NCBI GenBank assembly: GCA_024707305.1
Contig: JANPZZ010000010.1
Location: 1-45,530, forward strand
Length of the DNA: 45,530 bases
DNA from: Chitinophagaceae bacterium
Lineage (GTDB): Bacteria > Bacteroidota > Bacteroidia > Chitinophagales > Chitinophagaceae
Direction: 5' to 3'
The translations under genes and the position numbers were made by a program. Position 1 is the first letter of the stretch. Each line of letters starts with the position of its first letter. Below are positions 37,120 to 45,530 of the stretch, one piece after another. The notes below the pieces were generated by a model that was given only the letters and a program-made list of their open reading frames with translations, was not told where the DNA came from and searched no databases.

Positions 37120-39114
37120 ATGAAAAAATTGCAATCGCTCACATTAGTATGCCTGCTCGCATTTACCTGGAAAGCTCAAAGCCAGGTTTTTGAAGTAAAA
37201 AATCCCGATTACAAAAAGAGTCCCTATACCGGCGTTACCCGACAGCACTGGAAGGATGCTGCATTGTATCTGCTGGAAGGCGCATTCAGTTATGTAAATA
37301 AAATAGATGATGCACTCGTGTTCCCCAAAGAACCTGGCGTAAGCTATCCGGTAAACGCAGCCCAGATTCCGGTTGAAAAACTCGAAGGACTTTGCCGTAC
37401 TTTGTTTATTGCCACACCACTTTTAAAGGAAGATTCAAATATTGTCGTCAACAACATTCGATTACTCGATTATTACCGTCATCAACTGGCGAAGTTTACC
37501 GATACAGGGTCTGATACCTATATTGCACCACGCGCACCGGATGGCGGGCCCCACCAGGCATTGGTTGAATTTGGCGCCCTCTCCATCTGCTTTTTTGCTG
37601 CGCCCGACCAGTTATGGAATCCATTAACGCCCGAAGTGAAGCAACGCCTGGCCCATACCATGATCAGCTATGGCGATGGACCTACCAATCCCTCCAACTG
37701 GCGTTTCTTTAATGTATTTGTTCTGAGCTTTTTTAAATCGCAGGGTTATACTATTAATGAGACACTATTAAAGAAATACCTCGATGAAACATTAAAGCAT
37801 TATCGTGGATCGGGATGGTATGCCGACAATCCCGCATTTGATTATTACAGCATGTGGGCATTTCAGTTTTATGGCGTGCTCTGGTCTCAGTTTTTTGGTA
37901 ACAAAAATTTCCCTGAAATAGCAACACAGCTCACCAATAACTTCCGCGATATGGAAGCCAATTACCCATATGTTTTTGCACGCGATGGGAAAATGATTAT
38001 GTGGGGACGCAGCATCACTTACCGTTTCGGTTCCGTGGGGCCGCTTGCACTAACCGGCTTATTGCCCGAAGGGCCAAAAAATCCGGGCTGGTATCGCCGT
38101 ATTGCATCGGGTAGTATGCTGCAGTTTTTACAAAACCCCTCTTTCCTCAAAGATCGCGTACCTACCCTTGGGTTTTATGGCTCCTTTGATCATGCCATAC
38201 AATATTATAGCTGCCGCGGCAGCGTGTATTGGCTGGGTAAATCATTTATGGCGCTGCTGCTACCGGAAAGACAATCCCTTCTGGGCCGCTGAGGAAAATG
38301 AAGGCGCATGGAATGATTATGATTCAAAAAAAGTGGTGAATCGTTTTCATCCCGGTTCCAACATACTTGTAACTAACTATCCGGAAACCGGCATCACCGA
38401 ATTACGCGCCTGGAGCAGACGCACTGTGAATGGAAACTGGACGGATTACCGTGCCAATGAAAACTATAACCGACTCGCCTACAACAGCGCATTTACCTGG
38501 CAGATCGACGGTAGCAATGGTGAGGGAAGCATGGCTTATCTCAGCCAGACAAAAACCGACAATTGGGAGCCATTACACATATACGACTTTGTTGCGTACG
38601 ACAACGATATATATCAGCGTCGTGGAAAACTGGAAAGCGATTCTTCCAGCATGTATTATCTCTCCGATGTTTTTCTACCCAACGGCGTATTGCGTGTTGA
38701 TAAATATGAAGGAAAAGAAAGAGAAATACGTCTGGGTCACTATTCATTGCCAGAGATCAAAGGAAAAAATTAAAACGTCGAAAAAGAAAATTGGAAAGAG
38801 ATACGCACACATCATTGATAATGGTGAATATCAACTGGCGATGATTCCAATTGAGGGCTGGAAAAAACAGGAGATTGTACATGCAAGTGGTCGCCATCCC
38901 GTAGCACAAAACAGTGCAACCATCATTGCTTCCACCCGCGCAAAAATCGGATATCGTTATAACATTACAGCTTTGGAAAAAATCAGGAAAACCTTTTACA
39001 AAATCAGAACTAACACCTGTTACAGTTGCACACATCTCCGAAGGCAGGGGTGCCGTAACCATCAAATTTGCAGATGGCAAAACCAAAACGATCAGATTCA
39101 GCGATCCTAAATAA
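37120..39114 (+). CDS. DUF2264 protein, exported, three indels
   Basis: A 663-residue protein after correction. I use the ATG at 37120 (MKKLQSLTLVCLLAFTWKAQ signal) and not the one at 37090. The core has FNVFVLSFFKSQGYTIN, GSGWYADNPAFDYYSMWAFQ, ANYPYVFARDGKMIMWGRSI and GSFDHAIQYYSCRGSVYWLG, the DUF2264 pattern. Some relatives are, as I recall, grouped with glycoside hydrolases acting on uronic acids; I cannot confirm the family. Breaks: an extra G at 38265-38266 (LLLPKDNPFWAAEE), an extra A in 38764-38769, an extra A in 38942-38946. It diverges from the SusCD block and probably serves the same glycan. Confidence 0.82.
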
Positions 39115-39117
39115 ATA

Positions 39118-39145
39118 AAACGGGTGAATTAAAGTTCACCCGTTT
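39118..39145. terminator. Bidirectional terminator between convergent genes
   Basis: AAACGGGTGAA (39118-39128), loop ttaaag, TTCACCCGTTT (39135-39145), ending in a T run on the plus strand and A/T on the other. It overlaps the stop codon of the minus-strand lipoprotein gene. Confidence 0.8.
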
Positions 39146-39722
39146 TTACTTCCTTTTCGGCAACCGTGCTGAGTGCCGCGCGATGCAACGTGATGATTTC
39201 AGCATTTATATCCATCGATGCTTCAATCCAACCGAGGTAAGTTTTATTGTCGGTGCTGTAAATTTTCACTGGAATATACTGATGCGTTTTATTAATCCAA
39301 CTTCCCGCCCAGGTTGAAAGACCGGTTTCGGCGAATGTTGATTTCGTAACCAGGTTCAATTGAGAAAGGTTACACCATACCAGGTCTTCGCCTGTTTTAT
39401 TTTTAACACGAACACCAGCGGCAAGTGGGGGTAAATAATCAGTAGGTGGCGATAAAACAAAACTGTGTCGGTATGAATTAATACTAAAATCGAGTTTCAT
39501 AGCTTGTTCCACCACACTGAAATATTCAGACTGACGAAATACGAAGTCCCTCACGCCATTGCTATCCAGATCGAGATAGAAAAAATCTCCTGGCAACACC
39601 TGTGTATCGTTTAATTCAATCAGCTTCATTGCTCCCTCTTCAGGCAGGTGTTCGGAGCCCTTTTTACATCCGGCCAGTAAAACAAACGCCGCAATAATGC
39701 CGGTTAAACAGAAATATTTCAT
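39129..39722 (-). CDS. Hypothetical lipoprotein
   Basis: 197 residues, intact. The lipoprotein signal is MKYFCLTGIIAAFVLLAGC (Cys19). The body has no family I recognise. It contains a DLDSNGVRDFVFR segment, which resembles a short calcium-binding loop, and a C-terminal WAGSWINKTHQYIPVKIYST stretch describing a beta-rich fold. The stop codon sits in the terminator hairpin shared with the convergent DUF2264 gene, so it is probably monocistronic. Confidence 0.75.
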   Translation of the reverse strand: MKYFCLTGIIAAFVLLAGCKKGSEHLPEEGAMKLIELNDTQVLPGDFFYLDLDSNGVRDFVFRQSEYFSVVEQAMKLDFSINSYRHSFVLSPPTDYLPPLAAGVRVKNKTGEDLVWCNLSQLNLVTKSTFAETGLSTWAGSWINKTHQYIPVKIYSTDNKTYLGWIEASMDINAEIITLHRAALSTVAEKEVKTGEL

Positions 39723-39832
39723 GATAAGGTTTTCATGAATTTCCGCCGGAAATTATCGTGGGGCGGCGTGTAAGTGTACGAAGTGGCAGAAAAATCGATG
39801 GAGTGCGGGTTTCAGGCAAAAACTTGATAAAA

Positions 39833-39861
39833 AAGGGGAACAGCCGTCGGCTGTTCCCCTT
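39833..39861 (-). terminator. Intrinsic terminator of the T9SS surface protein gene
   Basis: A 14-bp perfect stem (AAGGGGAACAGCCG/CGGCTGTTCCCCTT, single-base centre). On the minus strand it is followed by about six Ts. It lies 59 bp beyond the stop codon at 39920. Confidence 0.88.
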
Positions 39862-39919
39862 CTCAAAATGAACATTCGGGTAAAAACGAAAGATAAATCT
39901 CCCGAATAAATTCTGCTAA

Positions 39920-42900
39920 TTATCGAACCAAAAATTTGATTACTTCAGTTCCGGAAACCAGCAGATAAGTGCCGGGAGGCTGATTACCGAGATCGATTTG
40001 GTGACGACCTGCGGTTAAATTTTTCGTTACGATAGTGCGGCCATCAAGCGATTTCACAGAAAGTATTGCTGACTCGCTCAGACTTACGCGTAAAATGTTA
40101 TTCATTACAGGGTTGCCCAGAATTACAATACGACGGGCTGCGCTTGTGAAACTTACTTTCTTAATTGCGCTATAGCTAACGTGGTTATCAAGATCACGTT
40201 GTTTCAATCGGTAATAATTCGTACCTGAAACGGGTTCATTATGTGTGAAATGATATTGCTGAACCGTGTTGCTGTTACCAGTAGCTGCAACTGTTGCAAT
40301 GTCGTACCAGTCCAGACCAGCATTGCTGTGTTGTACCACAAAATCTTTCGCATTCAGTTCGGCCGCGGTGCTCCAGTTCAATACTACTGATTCAGCTTCT
40401 GCGCGCGCAGTAAAATCCAACCAGGTTACAGGAAGCAGTTGTTCTGTGGAACCAATTGCAAAATCAGAGAAGCTGGTCAGGTTGGTGATGGTAAGTTTTC
40501 CTAATAAACCATCGGTATTATGATTGATTACTTTGCTTGTAATTTCTTCCCATGCTGCACCAGATCCGCTGCGTTTTTACCACGCGTGCGTCGCCCCACT
40601 CTGCTTCAGACAGACCCAATCCTGAGAAATCGAGAACGATTACATATTCGCCAGGATTAGCTACAGAAGAAGTAACGGTATAATAAAGATTCTTAACCGA
40701 GTTTAATCCCTGCGGCAATCCGAATGATGAATTTTGCGGACGACTTTGGGTATATTTCGTTGCTGTAATTGTTGTACCGCCGCTTACTACTCCATTGATG
40801 AATGTAACATTCACACCATCTTTCGCCAAACCTGCGGAAGAACTGATCGAAGTCTGAGGCATCGAGAAATCATTCTCTATACGGTTGTTGATAACAGCAC
40901 GCAGCGGATTTGTAGTGCGATAGTTTGATACAGAACCACCCCTTTATAAGGATAGATAGCATAGTAATAATCCACCAATGCGTCGGCCGACATATCGGTT
41001 ATTTCAGTTCGGTTTCCGATATAGATGATTTCATTATTGCCGTTTGTTCCAACCGTATAGCTCTCGCCATCCGTTGGTTCAAAATCAGGCGTTGCACTTT
41101 TTCTGCGAACAACCAGGTAACCGTCGGCATCAGGTGAAGGCGTAAAGTGTAAAACGTTGTTGAACGGATGTGCTGAACCGGTATTCGTAAAATACAAACC
41201 TGTGGGTGCCGACGAAGGCTCGGCTACCAGGCCCGGATATACTGTGACTGTTTCTTCAAAATCGTCTGGCACTTTATTCGATTCAACTCCGACAATTGTT
41301 TGCGTTTTTGTAACAGTCAATGTTCCGGTTGTAGCAGAAGCAACGTTTACACCTGTTGCAGTGATGCGAAGAATATGTTCTTCACCGTTGCGCATGGTGC
41401 CGATGTTCCAAACATAAGAGTTACCTGTATTAGAAACAGTACCATAAGTTGCCGATGTACCTGTAACCGTTACATTCGATGGAACTAAGTTGGTCAGTAC
41501 AAGATTCTCAACATTCAAATCAGCGAGATAACGAACAGAAATGTCGAATGTCACTGACTCACCCGATCTGATACCGTTTTTATCTGCGGTTGTGTTCACG
41601 ATAATTTCAGGACGGCAATCATAGATATACTGATTGGCCGAATGATATGAACAACTTCCGTTTGATACCATTACAGTAAACTTCCCTGCTTGTGTTGGTG
41701 TATAAGTGTGGGAATTAACGCCCGGCACAATCACACCATCGCGGTACCATGTATAAGCCGTAAAGCCGGGTGTAGCTTTCAGGATCGTACTGGGTAAACA
41801 TCCATCACCAACACGCTCCACCTCAATAGTAGGAATGGTTTCAAACCCGGAAAAATATCCTGATGCACCAATTACATTTTGGTAACCGAAATAACCAACA
41901 GCTATTGGCCCTGTGGCACTCACTTTTTACTGCGCCGGTAAGACCGGCCAGGTAGTAAGTTTTCCATTCCGTATTTCCGGTCACTGATTTCTTAGCGGCC
42001 GTTAATGTGGCAGTAGGTACCTGCATGATACCATAGGTAACAACAATATCCTGATCCGCAATTGCAGTTGATGCAATGATGGTGATACCACCAGAGATCG
42101 TTTGCCCCGCTACCACCGACACGTCAGGGATATTATTAACAGTATTCGATAGAAGACAGTTGATAGGCGCGATAAAGTTTACGTCACCTGTCGCATCACT
42201 CACGTCGCCAGCAAGCGACTGAACTACATAAGCTTCTTTCGAAGTGCGCACGTAGAGGTTACCACCGGGAACTGAACTGTTCGTTGATGACTGTGAATAG
42301 TATGTAGAAGGAATCGCATAATAATCGCCATTGTTAATAGTGGCAATAGGAGTTGTACCTCCGTTTACAAATATCTGGGTGTTGTTTTGCGTAGCAATAA
42401 CCACTGGAAACTCCAGCCCGTCAATTCCGCGGCCTCTTACCAGTACGTATTCCTTTCCTAATGTATTTTCAGGAATGATCTGGTCGATAGCGGCATCGCG
42501 GCTGGTGCTACCTGCCACTGGTTGAATATGCATCTGACCAAAGTTCACGGCAATGGGTTTTGAAGAAGTGATACTTGCGCCCAGCCAGCCATCACGGTTG
42601 GGTGAATTCGCAGTAGTAACGGAAGACTCCAACACATATGTCTGTCCTTTATTAAGTGTTACCGTAATGTCATCAGCAGTCAGTCCTTCTTCGCTTGAAC
42701 CCTGTCTGAATGTTGTATTCGGGTTGTACCCAAATATTGAGACAACGGTATTGTCCTCAGTTGCCATAATACCCAAAGAATTGGAGAGAGCAGTCAACTG
42801 CGCACCCCGGTTAGGTATACCTACCCATTTAAAGGCGGTACCTAATGCAGCGCGACCTTTTGACGTTAGTGAAGAACCCTGGCTTGCAGAACGACCGCGC

Positions 42901-43262
42901 CAGTTTACGTAAAACTTTTTACCATTCTCTGATTCAAATCGCAAACCGGCGTTGCTGTGTACAACACCTGTATTTGCATCTGACACCAGCGTAATCCCGT
43001 TGTTGCCATCACCGGGATTGTAAGTTGCCGTTGACGTGTTGGATACATTAAGTGTTGCTACAGGCTCAGTAGACGTACCACGATAAACGTAAACCTGAAA
43101 GGTTTCAGTTTCGGGAGTGGTAACATAAATTGTCTGCTGAACAAATGCTCCGTCTTTTTGCTTCAGTGGTGGGAGATAATGCAAATCGCTCAATTGGGCG
43201 AAAAGTCCGGTCGTGGCGAGGCAGAATAGAGCCACGAGGGTGGTTCGTAAGAACGTTTTCAT
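39920..43262 (-). CDS. Large surface protein with type IX secretion sorting domain, three indels
   Basis: About 1,113 residues after correction. Start MKTFLRTTLVALFCLATTGL (43262) with signal peptide. The first 450 residues resemble IgGFc-binding/adhesin-like repeats (VTLNKGQTYVLESSV, FIAPINCLLSNTVNNIPDVS). Then come an Ig-like region (AYTWYRDGVIVPGVNSHTYT) and a DUF11-type repeat (NVENLVLTNLVPSNVTVTG). The C-terminus (VKSLDGRTIVTKNLTAGRHQ then PPGTYLLVSGTEVIKFLVR) is a T9SS sorting domain. Breaks: an extra base in 41924-41928, a missing base near 40917 and an extra base in 40574-40578. Likely a cell-surface adhesin. Confidence 0.83.
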
Positions 43263-43365
43263 TGGTGATTGAATTTTTTCCTTCAATTAAACCCGGAGGT
43301 GGTAACTGGTTACCGGGAAAATCTTCAGGAGGTTTGGCTTTAGGTTAAAATATTGGATGTCAAAA

Positions 43366-43397
43366 CAAACATAACGGCTAAAAAAACTAAGTGCAAA
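43366..43397 (-). promoter_or_regulatory. Bacteroidota-type promoter for the surface protein gene
   Basis: On the minus strand TTTG (43394-43397) is followed after 20 nt by TATGTTTG (43366-43373), matching the TTTG-N19-TAnnTTTG consensus with one extra spacer base. The ATG lies about 100 bp downstream. Confidence 0.65.
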
Positions 43398-43763
43398 GGC
43401 TTAGTATTCAATATTTTCCAAATTAATGGTTTTCACTTAACCTTTATAGGGTTTTGCTACTAAACATCTGTTTGACATAAATCAAATCCCGGGTTTTCAA
43501 CCTAAAACACATTATGAATTATTATGGTCAAATATCTTTCCGGGCGGAAGGCAGTTCTCCTGAATTTCGCACCCAAATTCATTTGTTTGTTTCCTGAAAT
43601 TCATGATCCGGATTAATTAAAACCTTTCTCGTCATAGCCCGTTGTAGAGCCAGACACTCCCGGGTTTTTTCTTTTTAACAAACAAAACTCAAACAAAAAC
43701 CCGCAGGCAAACAGGAGTTTGTATATTTGTCTATAAAATTAGTAGACTAATAAGATTTGATAT
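43398..43763. other. Divergent intergenic region
   Basis: Non-coding stretch between the surface protein and the TlpA-like gene. It holds a spaced inverted repeat CGGGTTTTT/AAAAACCCG (43661-43669 and 43695-43703). On the plus strand TATATTTG at 43722-43729 matches the -7 element, 34 bp before the ATG at 43764, but no TTTG is seen at the -33 position. Nothing else is evident. Confidence 0.4.
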
Positions 43764-45019
43764 ATGTTCATAGCTGGATATAGTTGGGCAATTGGCTTTT
43801 TGTTTTGGACTGGAGTAATAGAAAAGAATGCAACGGATTTACAACCTGCGCGCTCGTCCACACCGAATGCTACAGGAGAATGGACCGGAACTTTTATTTA
43901 TGAAAATGGATTCCAGGTTCCTTTTCAATTTGAAATTAAAAAAAGGGAAGAGAAGCGACTGGGAACTTTACTTTATCAATGCAGAAGAACGATTTCAATC
44001 CGGCAATCTCATAAAGAAAGGAGATTCGTTACTTGCAAAGCTGGATCCATTTGATAATGAAATGATTTTTCATGTGCAGGGCGATTCACTTGCAGGACAG
44101 GTTCGTCGGCAGGATGGTAAAGGCACCGCTTTAAAACTGAGAGCAGCAAAGGGGCGCAGCAATCGTTTTGCATTTCCGGTTGCTGACTATTTAGGAGATA
44201 TTAATGGTACATATGAAGTAACGTTTTTTCTTAAATCAGGCGGATCCGATCCATCGGTGGCAATTTTCAAACAGGAGGGGCAGCGATTGACTGCCAGCTT
44301 CCTCCGTATCACCGGCGACTCGCGCTTTCTCGAGGGCGTCATCATCAATGATAGCTTCTTTCTTTCTTCTTATATCGGTTATTCACCTTCTTTCTATCGG
44401 GGCAGAATTGAAAAAGATGGAAAGATAAGTGGCGAAACCGTTGGTGCCCGTGGACCGGGTCAACGTTTTGAAGGCGTACTAAACGATGAGGCATCATTGC
44501 CCGACGCATTTGAGCTGACTACACTTCGCGAAGGCTATTCACGTTTTGATTTCAGTTTCCCTGATATGAAAGGCAAAAAAAGTTTCACTCTCCGATGCAC
44601 GCTTCCGAAATAAAGCCGTGATTGTTTCTATTGGCGGCACCTGGTGTCCCAATTGTATGGATGAGTCAGTATTTCTTGCCGACTGGTACAAAAAAAATAA
44701 AAACCGAGGCGTGGAAGTAGTCGGTATCCAGTATGAGGTATCAACAGACCCGGAATATTTGCAAAAAACAATACAAAGATTTCGTAGTAAAACAGGTATT
44801 GAATATACGCAGGTAATTGGAGGACTCGCCGATAAGCAGGTGGTAGTAGCATCACTTCCATCATTAAATACGTTTCTGTCGTTTCCAACAACCATTTTTA
44901 TTGATAAAAAAGGCGAAGTAGTAAAAATACATACCGGATTTTCGGGACCAGCAACGGGGGTATACTACGAGGCATTTGTCAAAGAATTTAATTCGGTGGT
45001 GGATTCAATACTTAAGTAA
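43764..45019 (+). CDS. TlpA-like thiol:disulphide oxidoreductase, two frameshifts
   Basis: 417 residues after correction. The N-terminal part (hydrophobic start MFIAGYSWAIGFLFWTGVI, then GEWTGTFIYENGFQVPFQFE) precedes a beta-rich region. The C-terminal thioredoxin fold has SIGGTWCPNCMDESVFLADW, a CxxC active site, and PTTIFIDKKGEVVKIHTGFS with the cis-Pro. Removing one A from the A7 run 43938-43944 joins FEIKK to GKRSDWELYFINAEE. Removing one from 44575-44581 joins DMKGKK to VSLSDARFRNKAVIV. It probably reduces periplasmic disulphides. It is divergent from the surface protein gene. Confidence 0.85.
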
Positions 45020-45251
45020 CATTCGAATAGCGATTGGTATCGTGTAAAATGTGGCGATATGATGGTGTGCGAATGCGACAATGCAGAATGGTAATGCAGC
45101 AATTTATCAAATATAAAACTGCACAGTATTGTACTGGCGTAATTTGCGCCGTTAAATCGTTCTTTCAATTTCGCATCGCCACATTTCCATATTATCATAC
45201 TATCAAACTTTGCTCGCATTAAAACTGTATAACAATTAAACTGGTAAAACC

Positions 45252-45530
45252 ATGTCTAACAATTTACAAACGCTTGAAAAGCGTCCCCTTAAAGATTGGG
45301 AAAAAATTTTTCAGCAACATCAGTTTTTGGTGTTGCCTGGTTATCAAAATTCAGAGCCATCGCACTGGCAATCCATTTGGGAACGTCAGTTTCCCAAACA
45401 ATTCAAACGTGTGGAGCAGGATGATTGGGAGAATCCGATGGTGGATCAGTGGACTAAACGAATTGATGAGTACGTAGAGAAAGCCGAAACACCCGTAGTA
45501 TTAATTGGCCACAGTCTGGGTTCCAATGCC
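45252..45530 (+). CDS. RBBP9/YdeN-type alpha/beta hydrolase, cut by the window edge
   Basis: 93 codons are visible from the ATG at 45252. After a short lead the protein reads FLVLPGYQNSEPSHWQSIWE, then DDWENPMVDQWTKRIDEYV and PVVLIGHSLGSNA. This is the RBBP9/YdeN family pattern: an LPGxxxSxxxHW motif and a GHSLG nucleophile elbow. The Asp and His of the triad lie beyond the right edge. Cytoplasmic serine hydrolase; substrate unknown. Confidence 0.85.
   Translation, partial: MSNNLQTLEKRPLKDWEKIFQQHQFLVLPGYQNSEPSHWQSIWERQFPKQFKRVEQDDWENPMVDQWTKRIDEYVEKAETPVVLIGHSLGSNA

Noticed and set aside
38197..38210. Further operator copy (ATACAATATTATAG)
   Set aside because: It lies inside the DUF2264 coding region, in the conserved HAIQYYS segment. 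It shows that the AT-rich core can occur by chance and lowers confidence in the 36950 site.
1..45530. tRNA, rRNA, riboswitch or phage genes
   Set aside because: Scanning by eye on both strands gave no cloverleaf, rRNA segment, known riboswitch core or phage structural gene; a dedicated search could still find a small RNA.

Overview
The window looks like chromosomal DNA from a Bacteroidota bacterium, most likely Chitinophagaceae-like. The evidence is a SusC/SusD pair, an SGLT-type SSS symporter, a type IX secretion C-terminal sorting domain, a TAnnTTTG-type promoter, a DUF6804 membrane protein and a DUF5763-type peptide. The assignment rests on gene content, not on a search.

Left end (1-9.4 kb): a decayed IS21-family istA with its multi-repeat terminus, small lipoprotein and membrane-protein genes, and a REP/RAYT nest. 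In that nest a Y1 transposase gene carries copies of its own palindromic repeat inside its reading frame. A PEGA lipoprotein, a Cys-rich DUF5763 protein, a Sel1/WG-repeat protein and a DUF3748 beta-propeller follow.

Centre (9.5-36.8 kb, all minus strand): a large polysaccharide-utilisation locus. Its upstream block runs, in transcription order: DHDPS-family lyase, SusC, SusD, FGE-domain/BNR fusion, SGNH hydrolase, FAD oxidoreductase, two BNR hydrolases, sulfatase, second FAD oxidoreductase, second DHDPS-family lyase. After a repeat-rich gap come an MFS transporter, a BNR sialidase-like lipoprotein, an SSS symporter, fucI, an AraB-like FGGY kinase and an AraC regulator. A DUF2264 protein diverges from the head of the locus at 37.1 kb. 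The plausible flow is surface capture (SusCD), trimming (BNR proteins, sulfatase, SGNH esterase, DUF2264), oxidation of a sugar (FAD enzymes), uptake (MFS, SSS), then aldol cleavage of a keto acid and isomerisation/phosphorylation of a pentose or deoxyhexose. The substrate is not determined. An identical 17-bp motif upstream of the AraC gene and of fucI, with a weaker copy at the head of the locus, is a candidate operator.

Right end (39-45.5 kb): a lipoprotein, a roughly 1,113-residue T9SS surface protein, a TlpA-like thioredoxin and the start of an RBBP9/YdeN-type hydrolase.

A property of the whole window is that 13 otherwise conserved genes carry one to three single-base indels, nearly all in short homopolymers. 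Restoring one base at each site gives full-length proteins in every case. This looks more like uncorrected sequencing error than gene decay, so I annotate these as single genes and give the break positions.
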